From assembly GCA_024235695.1 (NCBI GenBank), contig JACKLX010000015.1:1-64000 (forward strand): a stretch of 64,000 bases of DNA. Reading direction: 5' to 3'. Below are positions 10,017 through 19,584 of this stretch, one piece after another (positions within the stretch are counted from its first letter, which is position 1; every line of letters starts with the position of its first letter). The notes beneath the pieces are model-generated. The model saw only the letters and a program-made list of their open reading frames with translations, was not told where the DNA came from and ran no database searches. The translations under genes were made by a program, and so were the position numbers. The DNA comes from Accumulibacter sp. GTDB lineage: Bacteria; Pseudomonadota; Gammaproteobacteria; Burkholderiales; Rhodocyclaceae.

Positions 10017-11332
10017 GGGCGCGAACGCCTGGATTCGAATTCGACGCGAGCGCGCAGGCCGCCGAGGTCGGCGTCGTCGAGCAGTACTCGCGCGCGATGG
10101 CGTTCGGCGATCGTTCTGACGATTGCCAGTCCGAGACCGCTGCCGGGTTCGTCGGTCTGGGCCCGACGATAGAAGCGGTCGAAGACGCGTTCGCGGTCGG
10201 CGGCGGGGATGCCCGGCCCCGAATCACGGACTTCGATGAAAGCGCCGCGACCGCCCTCGCCGACGGCGACGTCGATCTTTCCGCGCGGCGGCGTGTAGCG
10301 AATCGCGTTATCGACCAGGTTGGTGACCAGAATGCGCAGCGCATCGGGGTCGCCGCTGACGACGCCGTCGCTGCTGCTCGGTACGGCGCCGAGGTCGATC
10401 GACCGCGCTTCGGCCAGTGGCAGCTGCTCGGCGATCACCGTCGCGGCGATTTCGGCAAGCTTGACGGAGGTGTGGTTGAGGTCGCCGCCGCCCGGTTCCT
10501 GGCGGGCCAGGGTCAGCAGTTGCTGGACCGAATGCGTCGCCCGTTGCAGGCCGCCATTGAGCTCCGAAAAAGCGTCGGCGCGCTCTGCCGCATCGACCGC
10601 GCGTTCCGCCAGCTGCACCTGCAGGCGCAGGGCGGCGAGCGGCGTGCGCAGTTCGTGCGCGGCGTCGGCAATGAACTCGCGCTGCGCCTGCAAGGCCCGC
10701 TTGAGGCGATCGAGCAGGTCGTTCAGCGCCAGCACCAGTGGTACCACCTCGGCAGGTACCCGGTCTGCCGGCAAGGGGTCGAGCGCCACCGCCGTGCGCG
10801 TCGTCACGGCGCGGGCGACGGCGTCGAGCGGCCGCAGGCCGCGCCCGACGACCACCCAGATCAAGACCCCGAGCATCGGCAACATCAGCAGCAACGGCGC
10901 AACGGTGCGCAAGGCGGCGGCCAGCGCCAGTTCGTCGCGCGAGTGCATCGGCTGCGCCACCTGGATGGTCTGGCCGCCCTGCTGCATGCCGAAGACGCGC
11001 CACTTGCCGCGCGCAGTATCAACCGTCGCGAAGCCCATCGGCGTCTTGTCCGGGAGGCCCTTGCGCGGATGCGAGAGGTACAGCCGGGTGCCGTCCGGGC
11101 GCCAGACCTGGATCGAGAAATCCTGTGCGTCTTCGTCGAAGGCGAAGTCGTGCTGCCGGCCGCTCTGGAAGACCTGGTCGCGAAAGGACAAGGCCAGTTG
11201 GCGCAATTGATAGTCGAACATGGCGTTGGCTTCGTCGCGCGCCGTCCGGTAGGTCGCCAGCGCGCCGAGCAGGGTGGTCAGCGTGATCGCCGACAGCAGG
11301 GCCAGCAGCAGCTGGCGGCGGATCGACTTCAT
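10013..11332 (-). CDS. Sensor histidine kinase (QseC/PmrB-like)
   Basis: The product is 439 residues. A transmembrane helix near residues 8-28 and a second near 143-163 flank a periplasmic sensor segment of about 115 residues. A HAMP-like linker, a HisKA domain with phospho-acceptor His226 (FIADAAHELRTPLAALRLQ) and an HATPase_c domain follow (NLVDNAIRYTPP, DSGPGIPAADRERVFDRFYR, GSGLGLAIV). It overlaps the response regulator gene by 4 bp (ATGA), so the two are translationally coupled. The order regulator-kinase-protease on one strand is typical of QseBC-like systems; the signal sensed is unknown. Confidence 0.9.
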   Translation of the reverse strand: MKSIRRQLLLALLSAITLTTLLGALATYRTARDEANAMFDYQLRQLALSFRDQVFQSGRQHDFAFDEDAQDFSIQVWRPDGTRLYLSHPRKGLPDKTPMGFATVDTARGKWRVFGMQQGGQTIQVAQPMHSRDELALAAALRTVAPLLLMLPMLGVLIWVVVGRGLRPLDAVARAVTTRTAVALDPLPADRVPAEVVPLVLALNDLLDRLKRALQAQREFIADAAHELRTPLAALRLQVQLAERAVDAAERADAFSELNGGLQRATHSVQQLLTLARQEPGGGDLNHTSVKLAEIAATVIAEQLPLAEARSIDLGAVPSSSDGVVSGDPDALRILVTNLVDNAIRYTPPRGKIDVAVGEGGRGAFIEVRDSGPGIPAADRERVFDRFYRRAQTDEPGSGLGLAIVRTIAERHRARVLLDDADLGGLRARVEFESRRSRP

Positions 11333-11991
11333 TGCCTGGTCGGCACCAGGTAGCCGACGCCACGGATATTCCTGATCTGTTCGGCGCCCAGTTTGCGTCG
11401 CAGGGAGTGGATGTAGACCTCGACGGCGTTGCTTTCGATCTCCTCACCCCAGCCGTACAGCCGCTCCTCTAGCCGGGCACGTGACAGCGGTTTCCCCGGT
11501 TGTTCGAGCAGCGCCTGCAGCAGCGCGAACTCGCGCGCGGAGAGCGTTACCGGCTCGCCGTTGCGGGTCAGTTCGTGCGTCGCGGGATTCATCCGCAGGT
11601 CTCCGTGCTCGATCACCGGGCTCGCCCGGCCGGCATGGCGACGCAGCAGCGCGCGCATGCGCGCCGCAAGTTCGTCGAGATCGAAGGGTTTCACGAGATA
11701 GTCGTCGGCGCCGGTATCGAGGCCTTTGATCCGGTCGGCGACGGCATCGCGGGCGGTGATCACCAGCACCGGTATGTCATTGCCGGTGTGCCGCAAGCCG
11801 GCAAGGAGTTCCAGGCCCGAGCGGCCGGGCAGGCCGATGTCGAGCAGCAGCAGTTCGTAGGGAACCGTCGTCAGCGCCAGTTCGGCGGCGCGGCCGTCGC
11901 GCACCCAGTCGACGGTAAGGCCGTCCTGGCGCAGTCCCTGCTGAACGCTCTTGCCGATCATCGGGTCGTCTTCTACCAGTAACACGCGCAT
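11329..11991 (-). CDS. OmpR-family response regulator (QseB/PmrA-like)
   Basis: The product is 220 residues. The receiver domain has the acidic pocket EDD at residues 7-9, phospho-acceptor Asp51 (LLLLDIGLPG) and Lys101 (LVKPF). A winged-helix Trans_reg_C domain follows (SAREFALLQALLEQPGKPLSR, SNAVEVYIHSLRRKLG). It is the first gene of a regulator-kinase pair and reads toward the kinase with a 4-bp overlap. The best guess for its target is the CTTAA repeat upstream of the protease gene at 10.0 kb. Confidence 0.92.
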   Translation of the reverse strand: MRVLLVEDDPMIGKSVQQGLRQDGLTVDWVRDGRAAELALTTVPYELLLLDIGLPGRSGLELLAGLRHTGNDIPVLVITARDAVADRIKGLDTGADDYLVKPFDLDELAARMRALLRRHAGRASPVIEHGDLRMNPATHELTRNGEPVTLSAREFALLQALLEQPGKPLSRARLEERLYGWGEEIESNAVEVYIHSLRRKLGAEQIRNIRGVGYLVPTRQ

Positions 11992-12393
11992 CGTCGTCTG
12001 CTGAAGGGAAAGGGTGCGTAGCGGCCGGCCGTGCGGGCCGCATCCGGCCGGGAAAAGGCATTCCCCTGCCGGGAACAGGATTGCCGCTAGGTTAAGTGGG
12101 CGCGCAATCGGCTGTCAATCGGGCAGCGGCATGGGGCAGCGGCAGCGGTTGCGGCCGCCTCGGGACGCTCGGCAAACCTGCCCGGCCGGCGTAGGGCAGG
12201 CGGTCGCTTCGAACGTTGATAGCCAGGCGAAGGCAGAGGCTTATGGCCACGTGGGTCATCGGCGGCGTCGTCGCCGCGGAGCGAGTCGCGCGGCGAAGCG
12301 GCGAGCGCTTCTCGCGGCGAACCCGCCAGCTTGCTCGGCACGCTCTGGTTCCGCTGCTGCGTCCCTGTCGAGCGTGCCGGCTGGACGCCGAAC
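11992..12393. other. Intergenic region, no supported gene
   Basis: About 400 bp of GC-rich sequence separates the two-component operon from the PEP-CTERM protein gene. Open frames here are R/A/G-rich shadows without ribosome-binding sites. A single TTAAG half-site (gGTTAAGtg near 12091) is present but has no partner 11 bp away. I see no RNA gene or clear terminator. Confidence 0.5.
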
Positions 12394-13299
12394 CTAGCGT
12401 CGGCGGCGAAGCGTAAGGCCAGCGAACGCCAGGCCGAGCAGCGCCAGCGTCCCCGGTTCGGGAACCGTGGCGCCTTTCAGTGCGATGCCGTCGTTGATGC
12501 ATTCCTCGAAGAAATGCGCGGTGAATTGCCCGCTGGGCAAGGAGGCGAGGTCGAAGGAGAAGCCGAAGGTCTGTGGTCCGGCGGCGTTGAAGTGGGCGAA
12601 ATCGAGGCCAAGGTTGCCAAGCGCTGTTTGGTTCAGCAAGGAAATATCGGACAGCTTGGTACCGCGTGCGATGTTGGCATACATGTCGCCGTTGCCGAGA
12701 TAGGCGATCACCTCCGCGGTTGTGTCGAGATCGCCCATGTTGGCCGCGGGCTTCCCGTAGCCGGCGTTGTAGTAGGCCTGCAGCGTCGTGTAGCCGTGGT
12801 TCTGCGGTGCAGCGAGATCGACCACGCTCAGGTCCTTGTAGAGGCCCAGGGTGGTATCGCTGCCGTTGAGGTTGCCGAGCGAGTCGTTGGCGCTGGCGAA
12901 GCGAATGCCGAACACCCTCGAATCGTTGAATTCGGCCTGGGTGTCGAGATTGTGCGAGGAGAAGTTGAGATACAGGTCACCCGGGGCGATGCTTGCGTTC
13001 CGGGCGCCGCTCACGGCCACGCCGGTGAGCGGCATGCCGCCGGTGATGGCGAAGTAGCCGGTTGTTCCGCTCTGGCGGAAAGCCAGGCCGCGTTCTTCGT
13101 ACGAGGCTCCGCCAGAACCATCGGTGAACGAGTCGATGGCGTAGTTCCAGCCCTTGTAGATGGTCCCGGCACCGGCGTCTGAAATGCCGATCGCCAGGGC
13201 GGCCAGGCCGGCCAGCAAGGCGGCTGCGGAAGGCTTGCCGATGCGGGCAGGATGAAGCGAGCCCGAGGATGCTCGAGGCTTGCGAGAAGAGGTTTCCAT
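12394..13299 (-). CDS. PEP-CTERM exosortase-dependent surface protein (XDD3-like)
   Basis: The product is 301 residues from ATG 13299. It has an N-terminal signal segment (ALLAGLAALAIGISDAGA). The C-terminal sorting signal consists of VPEPGTLALLGLAFAGLTL and a final RRRR, which is the PEP-CTERM tripartite signal recognised by exosortase. The mature body starts TIYKGWNYAIDSFTDGSGG and ends with FFEECINDGIALKG. That pattern resembles the exosortase-dependent surface protein family called XDD3, a match made from memory. The protein would be anchored or released at the cell surface, possibly with exopolysaccharide. The partial acyltransferase at the window start belongs to the same sorting system. 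Confidence 0.85.
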   Translation of the reverse strand: METSSRKPRASSGSLHPARIGKPSAAALLAGLAALAIGISDAGAGTIYKGWNYAIDSFTDGSGGASYEERGLAFRQSGTTGYFAITGGMPLTGVAVSGARNASIAPGDLYLNFSSHNLDTQAEFNDSRVFGIRFASANDSLGNLNGSDTTLGLYKDLSVVDLAAPQNHGYTTLQAYYNAGYGKPAANMGDLDTTAEVIAYLGNGDMYANIARGTKLSDISLLNQTALGNLGLDFAHFNAAGPQTFGFSFDLASLPSGQFTAHFFEECINDGIALKGATVPEPGTLALLGLAFAGLTLRRRR

Positions 13300-13687
13300 G
13301 GTACGATCCCGTTTCCAATTGGTTGTATGGTTGGTTGCCAAGCCGCGTTTCAGGGGCACAAGCCGCTCGAAGCAATGACCGCTAATCATTGCCGTGCCGA
13401 CTGCTGACGCGACGGAGATCCGCTTCTCGAGTCCGGCCGGGCGGCATTGGGCTCTTGCAGCGGGGAAGGCGAATCCACATGACCGACTCGACTTCGCAAT
13501 GAAGTGTCTCGCGGCGAGTTGGCAGGTGGTTATGAACTACCTCACGGGATCCGCATTCTTGTTGCGCACTGGCGAGCTTTCCAGGTGCAGGGGGATTGCC
13601 GGATCCCGTGTTGCGTCAGGCGCTGCCGTCGGCTGCGCGCGGCTGTTCAACGCCGCGCGGCGACGCGGCCGGCGCAGTGTCGCGCGC
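13300..13687. other. Intergenic region, no supported gene
   Basis: This 388-bp stretch lies upstream of the PEP-CTERM gene and downstream of the kinase/phosphatase gene. It should carry the PEP-CTERM promoter, but I could not recognise a clear -35/-10 pair. Plus-strand frames in it continue as shadows inside the next gene and have no recognisable domain. Confidence 0.45.
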
Positions 13688-15370
13688 TCAGCGCAGGAGC
13701 AACATCAACAGGAGAAGATTGAGGAGCAGCGAGGCGCCGGCGATGATCCGCCAGGTGAGCAGCGGGTTGCGCATCGCCAACGGTGTCACCGGTGGCCGGC
13801 TGACCGGTCGGCTGGCGCCGCGTTCGAGGGCCAGCAGGAATTCCTCGGCGGTCTCGAAGCGTAGCGCCGGCTCCCTGGCGACCGCCTTGAGCAGGACGTT
13901 CTCCAGCCAGCCCGGGATATCGGGCCGGTAGCGTGTCGGCGCCACCGGCTCGCCGAATCTGGGATGCTGGAAGGGTTCGACCTCGCCGTAGGGGTACTTG
14001 CGCGTCAGCAGGTGGTAGAGCGTGACGCCGGCGGCGTACAGGTCGTGCGCCGGGCCGGCCGGCTCGCCGGCCAGCAGTTCCGGCGCCATGTAGCTGGGCG
14101 TGCCCGGGCTGCCGACGCCGGGATCGTCTTCCGAAAGGCTGAGCGCGACGCCGAGGTCGAGAATCCGCAGGCGGCCGTCGCGGCCGATGTGAATGTTGTC
14201 GGGTTTGACGTCGCGGTGCGCGACGTCAAGGCGGTGCAGCGCCGAGAGGCCTTTCATCAGCCGGATGCCGTGCTGGACGGCGTCGGCGACGGTGAAATGC
14301 AGACCGGAATCGAGCATCCGCTGCAGCGTCGCGCCCTCGTGCCAGGTCTGCAGATAGTAGAGGCAGCTGCGCCGTTCGGCCGGCAGCAGTTGCGCGAAGA
14401 ACGGCGAGGCGATGCGTCGGCCGCGCCACTCCTCCATGATCAGCGCGCGGATTTCGTCCGGGTCGTCGGCGAGTTCGGGGCGCAGCGTCTTGAGCACCAG
14501 CGGCTGGCCGGACGCCTGGTCGGTCACCCGGTAGAGCAGCGTCGCCCGCGATTCGTGCAGCACCTCGTCGATCAGCAGGCCGTCGATTTCCTGGCCCGGT
14601 TTGAACAGCGGCGGCAACGGCAGCCGTGCCGTACCCTCGAGCGAGTCGCGCAGGTTTTCGGGCGGCAGTTCTTCGATCCGCGCGACGACGGCGCTGGCAT
14701 TGTCGCTGCCGCCGGCGGCCAGCGCCAGGCTGGTCAGCGACGCCGCTGCCTGTTGTGCGTCGGGATGCGCGAGCAGCGTGCTGCGGATGCGGCCGTCGCC
14801 GAGGGCCCCCCATACGCCGTCGGAACAGAGCAGGAAGCAGTCGCCTTCGCGGAGTTCGCCGTCGGCGAAGTCGATCCGGAAGTGGCGGTCGAGGCCGACC
14901 GCGCGCGACAGCACGTTCTTCAACTCCGGGTGTTCCCAGAGATGATCGACGGTCAGTTGCGTGCAGACGCCGTCGCGCAGCAGGTACAGTCGCGAATCGC
15001 CGACGTGACCGCTGACGTAGCGGCGGCCACGCAGGACCAGTACGGTCAGCGTCGTCGCCATGCCGGTGAGCTCCGGCTGGCGACCGGCTTCGGCCATCAG
15101 CCAGCGATTGAGCGGCACGACGACCCTTTCCAGGGCATGCGGCACGCTCCAGGTATCGGGCGTCGCGTAATAGTCGGAGAGCAGGCCGCGGACGGTGTAT
15201 TCGGCGGCTTCGCGCCCACCCTGGTGACCGCCGACGCCGTCGGCGACGGCGGCGATCAGTCCCTTGTTGTCGAGTTCCGCCCCGTGCGGCGTGACCATGC
15301 CGCAGAAGTCCTCGTTGCGCTGGCGCGGGCCGGTGAGCGAGGAATGACCGACGTCGACTCTGAGCGGCAT
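13688..15370 (-). CDS. Bifunctional PP2C phosphatase / Ser-Thr protein kinase, membrane-tethered
   Basis: The product is 560 residues. Residues 1-240 form a PP2C phosphatase with its metal ligands (RQRNEDFCG, VADGVGGHQGG, GHVGDSRLY, CSDGVWGAL, GSDNASAVV). Residues about 265-520 form a Hanks-type kinase with ATP-binding Lys in LVLKTL, catalytic HRDVKPDNI, DLGVA in place of DFG, and PSYMAPE. A C-terminal hydrophobic segment (IIAGASLLLNLLLLMLLL) would anchor it in the inner membrane. It is the last gene of the nirB-nirD-transporter run, 159 bp after the transporter. Its position suggests it modulates nitrate uptake or assimilation by phosphorylation, which is inference. Confidence 0.9.
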   Translation of the reverse strand: MPLRVDVGHSSLTGPRQRNEDFCGMVTPHGAELDNKGLIAAVADGVGGHQGGREAAEYTVRGLLSDYYATPDTWSVPHALERVVVPLNRWLMAEAGRQPELTGMATTLTVLVLRGRRYVSGHVGDSRLYLLRDGVCTQLTVDHLWEHPELKNVLSRAVGLDRHFRIDFADGELREGDCFLLCSDGVWGALGDGRIRSTLLAHPDAQQAAASLTSLALAAGGSDNASAVVARIEELPPENLRDSLEGTARLPLPPLFKPGQEIDGLLIDEVLHESRATLLYRVTDQASGQPLVLKTLRPELADDPDEIRALIMEEWRGRRIASPFFAQLLPAERRSCLYYLQTWHEGATLQRMLDSGLHFTVADAVQHGIRLMKGLSALHRLDVAHRDVKPDNIHIGRDGRLRILDLGVALSLSEDDPGVGSPGTPSYMAPELLAGEPAGPAHDLYAAGVTLYHLLTRKYPYGEVEPFQHPRFGEPVAPTRYRPDIPGWLENVLLKAVAREPALRFETAEEFLLALERGASRPVSRPPVTPLAMRNPLLTWRIIAGASLLLNLLLLMLLLR

Positions 15371-15529
15371 GCAGACAGGGCTCCGGAAACGAAGAAGGGG
15401 CGCAAGCTACGCAATGTACCTTGCCGCCCCGGTTGGCCGAAAGGCTTCGGCTCCCTACTTCCCCTGGCCGGCGCAGCGGCGCGTCAGCCGACCGACGACG
15501 GCCGCCTGCCCGCCGCCGCTCAGATCTTC

Positions 15530-16747
15530 TCAGATCTTGGCCACGGTGAGGTGCGCGGCGCCCCAGGTGGTACGCCAGCGGTTCTTGACCGCGCTCAACC
15601 CGGCCAGGGCCAGCAGCGCGAGCGCAGCGAAGATCATGAAGCCGGCCTGATAGCTGCCGGTGAGCTGTTTGGCGTAGCCGAGCGATGACGCCAGGTAGAA
15701 GCCACCGACCCCCCCGGCCATGCCGACCAGTCCGGTCATGACGCCGATTTCCCTGCGAAAGCGCTGCGGCACCAACTGGAAGACGGCGCCGTTGCCCATG
15801 CCCAGGGCCAGCATCGCACCGACGAAGGCAAGCAGCGCCATCCACGCCTCGGGCAGGCCGACGCTGACGATGCCGAGGAAGATCGCCGCGAAGACGTACA
15901 TCACCGACAGGCTCTTGATGCCGCCGATGCGGTCGGCGACGTTGCCGCCGATCGGCCGCACCAGCGAACCGGCGAAGACGCAGGCGGCGGTGAAGAAACC
16001 GGCGGTCTTGGCGTCGAGTCCGTACTGGATGTTGAAGTAGATGGTCAGCGACGAGGCGAGGCCGACGAAACCGCCGAAAGTCACCGAGTAGAAGAACATG
16101 AACCACCAGGCGTCGGTGTCCTTGAGCACCTTCAGGTACTCGGCGAGCGACTTCGGCGGCGGGCATTCCGGCGAGTCCCTGGCAGCGATCATGTAATAGA
16201 CGAAGACCAGCAGCAGCGGAATCAGCGCCAGGCCGAAGACATTGGTCCAGCCGTAGGCAATCGCCAGGCTCGGCGCGATCAGCGCCGCCAGCGCGGTGCC
16301 CGAGTTGCCGGCGCCGGCGATACCCAGCGCCGTTCCCTGGTGCTGCGGCGGGTACCAGCGCGAGGCGAGCGGCAGCGCAACGGCGAACGAAGCGCCGGCG
16401 ACGCCGAGAAAGACACCCAGGATCAGCGTCTGTTCGTAACTGTGCACGCCCAGGTACCAGGCGAAGAACAGCGACACCATCACCACCAGCTGGCCGATGG
16501 CGCCGGTCAGCTTCGGCTTCAGGTGGTCGACCATCAGCCCCATGACGATGCGCAACAGCGCGCCGGCGAGCACCGGCGTCGCTACCATCATGCCCTTCTG
16601 GGCGTGCGACAGGCCGAGATCGCTGGCGATCTGCACGCCGAGCGGGCCGAGCATCACCCAGACCATGAACGCCAGGTCGAAATAGAGGAATGAAGCGATC
16701 AGCGTCGGCCGGTGCCCGGCCTTCCAGAACGAGTTGTCCATTGTCAT
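15530..16747 (-). CDS. Nitrate/nitrite MFS transporter (NarK/NasA family)
   Basis: The product is 405 residues with about twelve hydrophobic segments and the NarK/NNP pattern of the major facilitator superfamily. Conserved features include FLYFDLAFMVWVMLGPLGV near the N-terminus, GIAGAGNSGTALAALIAPSLA and FFTAACVFAGSLVRPIGGN. It starts 25 bp downstream of nirD in the same direction, so it belongs to the assimilatory nitrite reductase operon and most likely imports nitrate. Confidence 0.88.
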   Translation of the reverse strand: MTMDNSFWKAGHRPTLIASFLYFDLAFMVWVMLGPLGVQIASDLGLSHAQKGMMVATPVLAGALLRIVMGLMVDHLKPKLTGAIGQLVVMVSLFFAWYLGVHSYEQTLILGVFLGVAGASFAVALPLASRWYPPQHQGTALGIAGAGNSGTALAALIAPSLAIAYGWTNVFGLALIPLLLVFVYYMIAARDSPECPPPKSLAEYLKVLKDTDAWWFMFFYSVTFGGFVGLASSLTIYFNIQYGLDAKTAGFFTAACVFAGSLVRPIGGNVADRIGGIKSLSVMYVFAAIFLGIVSVGLPEAWMALLAFVGAMLALGMGNGAVFQLVPQRFRREIGVMTGLVGMAGGVGGFYLASSLGYAKQLTGSYQAGFMIFAALALLALAGLSAVKNRWRTTWGAAHLTVAKI

Positions 16748-16772
16748 GGTCCTTGCGGGTAACGGTCAGGTT

Positions 16773-17081
16773 TCAGATTTCGAGGAAAACGGAGCCGCTC
16801 TCGACGCGGATCGGGTAGCGGCGCGAGCAGCCCTGGTCGGGGGCGACCGCTTCGCCGGAGTCGAGGTGCAGCTTCCAGCCGTGCAGCGGGCAGGTCACCT
16901 GGTTGCCGTGCACCATGCCCTGCGACAGCGGCCCGCCCTTGTGCGGGCAGCGGTCACGCAGGGCGAACACCTCGTTGCCCGAGGTGCGGAAAAGGGCGAT
17001 GTCGCCGGTCGTTGATCGGACCACGCGACTGCCCAGTCGGGGGATATCGTCGACCTTGCAGATCGATTTCCACTCAGCCAT
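16773..17081 (-). CDS. nirD: Nitrite reductase [NAD(P)H] small subunit
   Basis: The product is 102 residues from ATG 17081. This start has a GGAG 8 bases upstream; an earlier ATG at 17102 overlaps the nirB stop and lacks such a site. It is a Rieske-like domain with the [2Fe-2S] ligand pairs Cys45-His47 (CPHKGG) and Cys64-His67 (CPLHGW), both present, unlike the E. coli protein, which lacks them. It pairs with NirB to reduce nitrite to ammonium in the cytoplasm. Confidence 0.92.
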   Translation of the reverse strand: MAEWKSICKVDDIPRLGSRVVRSTTGDIALFRTSGNEVFALRDRCPHKGGPLSQGMVHGNQVTCPLHGWKLHLDSGEAVAPDQGCSRRYPIRVESGSVFLEI

Positions 17082-17098
17082 TTCAATTCTCCAGTCAT

Positions 17099-19528
17099 TC
17101 ATACCGAAAGCATTTCGTATTCGTTCTTTTCGACGCCGGCGACGCGCTCGGCCCACGGGTCTTTGGCGTCCTGCAGTTCGGCCAGCAGACGGCCGTGCAA
17201 CGCCTTGCGGTTGTCGGCGTCGTCGACGACGCGGTTCCTGGCGTGGTCGAGACCGACGCGTTCGAGGTAGTGGCAGGTGCGCTCGAGATAGAAGCCTTCC
17301 TCGCGGTAGAGCTGCAGGAAAGCTCCGGCGTATTCCATCACCTCCTCGTCGGTCTTGACCTTGACGAAGAATTGCGCGACCTCCGTCTTGATGCCGCCGT
17401 TGCCGCCGACGTACAGCTCGTAGCCCGAATCGACGCCGATCACGCCGACGTCCTTGATGCCGGCCTCGGCGCAGTTGCGTGGGCAGCCGGAAACGGCGAG
17501 CTTGACCTTGTGCGGTGAGTACATGTCGAACAGCATCTTCTCGAGCTTGACGCCCATGTCCATCGCCAGCTGCGTGCCGAAGCGGCAGTGTTCGCGGCCG
17601 ACACAGGTCTTGACCGTGCGGATCGACTTGCCGTAAGCATGCCCAGAGGGCATCTCGAGGTCGCGCCAGACGCCGATCAGGTCTTCCTTCCGGATCCCCA
17701 GCAGATCGATACGCTGACCGCCGGTGACCTTGATCGTCGGCACCTGGTACTTCTCGGCGACGTCGGCGATGCGCCGCAGCTCGGCGGCCGTGGTCAGTCC
17801 GCCCCACATCCGCGGCACCACCGAGTAGGTGCCATCCTTCTGGATGTTGGCGTGCGCGCGCTCGTTGATGTAGCGCGAGCGCGGGTCGTCTTTCGCCTGC
17901 TTCGGCCAGGTCGAGATCAGGTAGTAATTGAGCGCCGGACGGCACTTGTCGCAGCCATCGGGCGTCGTCCATTCGAGGAAGCGCATGGTTTCGCCGATGC
18001 TCATCAGGCGCTGCTGGCGAATCGCGTCGCGCACTTCCTGGTGCGAGAATTCGGTGCAGCTGCAGACCGGCTTGCGGTTCGACGCCGCCGGCGTGTAGGC
18101 GCCGCCGATGGTCGCCGAAAGGATCTGTTCGCAGAGTCCGGCGCAGGAGCCGCAGGACGACGATGCCTTGGTGTGCTTCTTGATGTCGTCGAGCGTGAAC
18201 AGGCCGTTTTCCTTGATCGCCCTGACGATCGTTCCCTTGCTGACGCCGTTGCAGCCGCAGACTTCGGCGCTGTCGGCCATCGCCGCCGCCTTGCTGTGGC
18301 CCTGATGGCCGACGTCGCCGACGTGCGACTGGCCGAACAGCAGGTGATCGCGGATCTCGTGGATGTCCTGGCCGTCGCGCAGCAGCTGGTAGTACCAGGG
18401 GCCGTCGGCGGTGTCGCCGTAGAGCACGCCGCCGACCAGCTTGTTGTCCTGGATCACCAGCTTTTTGTACACCCCGCCGGCGGCGTCGTTGAGGATGATC
18501 TCTTCGGTATCCTTGCCGCCGAAGAAGTCGCCGGCGGAAAACAGGTCGATGCCGGTGACCTTGAGCTTGGTCGAGGTCACCGAACCGGTGTAGCGGCCGA
18601 TACCGTAGTTGGCGAGGTGGTTGGCGGCGACCTTGCCCTGCTCGAACAGCGGTGCGACGAGACCGTAGGCGATGCCCCGGTGCGCGACGCATTCGCCGAC
18701 CGCATAGACCTTCGGATCGTAGGTCTGCATGGTGTCGTTGACCACGATGCCACGGTTGCAGTGGATGCCGGCCGACTCGGCCAGGGCGATGTTCGGGCGG
18801 ATGCCGATGGCCATCACCACCAGGTCGGCTGGCAACTGCAGGCCATCCTTGAGGCGCACCGCGGCGACCCGGCCACTCTCGCCGGCGATCAGCATCTCGG
18901 TCTGCTTGCCGAGCAGGAACTTCAGGCCGCGCTCTTCGAGCGATTTCTGCAACATCCGGCCGGCGGTCTCGTCGAGCTGCCGTTCGAGCAGCCAGTCGGC
19001 GAGGTGCACCACGGTCACGTCCATGCCGCGCAGCTTGAGACCGTTGGCCGCCTCGAGACCGAGCAGGCCGCCACCGATCACCACCGCGTGCCGGTAGCGG
19101 CGGGCAGCGTCGATCATGTGGTCGGTGTCGGCGATGTCGCGATACGAGATGACGCCGGGCAGGTCGTTGCCGGGAATCGGCAGCATGAAGGGGTTGGAGC
19201 CGGTCGCCAGCAGCAGGCGGTCGTAGCTTTCCTCGGTGCCGTCCTCGGCGATCACCCGCCGCTTGATGCGGTCGATGCGGCTGACCTTCTTGCCGAGGTG
19301 CAGGGTGATGCCGTGGTCGGCGTACCACTGGTGGTCGTTGAGGATGATGTCCTGGATCGTCATCTCGCCGGCGAGCACCGGCGAGAGCAGGATGCGGTTG
19401 TAGTTGGGGTGCGGTTCGGCACCGAAAACGGCGATCTCGTACTGATCGGGGGCGATCTTCAGCAACTCCTCGAGCGTGCGTACGCCCGCCATGCCGTTGC
19501 CGACCATCACCAGTTTCTTCCTGCTCAT
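17099..19528 (-). CDS. nirB: Nitrite reductase [NAD(P)H] large subunit
   Basis: The product is 809 residues, reducing nitrite to ammonium with six electrons from NAD(P)H. An FAD site (VMVGNGMAGVRTLEEL, residues 7-22) and an NAD site (VIGGGLLGLEAANGL, 150-164) come first. A BFD-like [2Fe-2S] domain follows (Cys424, 426, 459, 462), with a second Cys set at 489, 491, 526 and 529. The siroheme/[4Fe-4S] ligands are Cys642, 648, 682 and 686 (CVGREHC, CPRNC). A sigma-54 promoter lies 41 bp upstream of the start. The gene heads a run with nirD, the transporter and the kinase/phosphatase. Confidence 0.96.
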   Translation of the reverse strand: MSRKKLVMVGNGMAGVRTLEELLKIAPDQYEIAVFGAEPHPNYNRILLSPVLAGEMTIQDIILNDHQWYADHGITLHLGKKVSRIDRIKRRVIAEDGTEESYDRLLLATGSNPFMLPIPGNDLPGVISYRDIADTDHMIDAARRYRHAVVIGGGLLGLEAANGLKLRGMDVTVVHLADWLLERQLDETAGRMLQKSLEERGLKFLLGKQTEMLIAGESGRVAAVRLKDGLQLPADLVVMAIGIRPNIALAESAGIHCNRGIVVNDTMQTYDPKVYAVGECVAHRGIAYGLVAPLFEQGKVAANHLANYGIGRYTGSVTSTKLKVTGIDLFSAGDFFGGKDTEEIILNDAAGGVYKKLVIQDNKLVGGVLYGDTADGPWYYQLLRDGQDIHEIRDHLLFGQSHVGDVGHQGHSKAAAMADSAEVCGCNGVSKGTIVRAIKENGLFTLDDIKKHTKASSSCGSCAGLCEQILSATIGGAYTPAASNRKPVCSCTEFSHQEVRDAIRQQRLMSIGETMRFLEWTTPDGCDKCRPALNYYLISTWPKQAKDDPRSRYINERAHANIQKDGTYSVVPRMWGGLTTAAELRRIADVAEKYQVPTIKVTGGQRIDLLGIRKEDLIGVWRDLEMPSGHAYGKSIRTVKTCVGREHCRFGTQLAMDMGVKLEKMLFDMYSPHKVKLAVSGCPRNCAEAGIKDVGVIGVDSGYELYVGGNGGIKTEVAQFFVKVKTDEEVMEYAGAFLQLYREEGFYLERTCHYLERVGLDHARNRVVDDADNRKALHGRLLAELQDAKDPWAERVAGVEKNEYEMLSV

Positions 19529-19568
19529 CGTTGCAGCTCCAGTCGATGTGTCTTGATGGAGCGTTCAA

Positions 19569-19584
19569 AGCAATCGGCATGCCA
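19569..19584 (-). promoter_or_regulatory. Sigma-54 promoter of nirB
   Basis: On the minus strand the sequence TGGCATGCCGATTGCT matches the sigma-54 consensus TGGCAY-N5-TTGCW, with GG at -24 and GC at -12. Transcription would start near 19558, giving a leader of about 30 bases before the nirB ATG. Sigma-54 with NtrC is the usual control for assimilatory nitrate genes, so nitrogen limitation is the expected signal. Confidence 0.8.
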
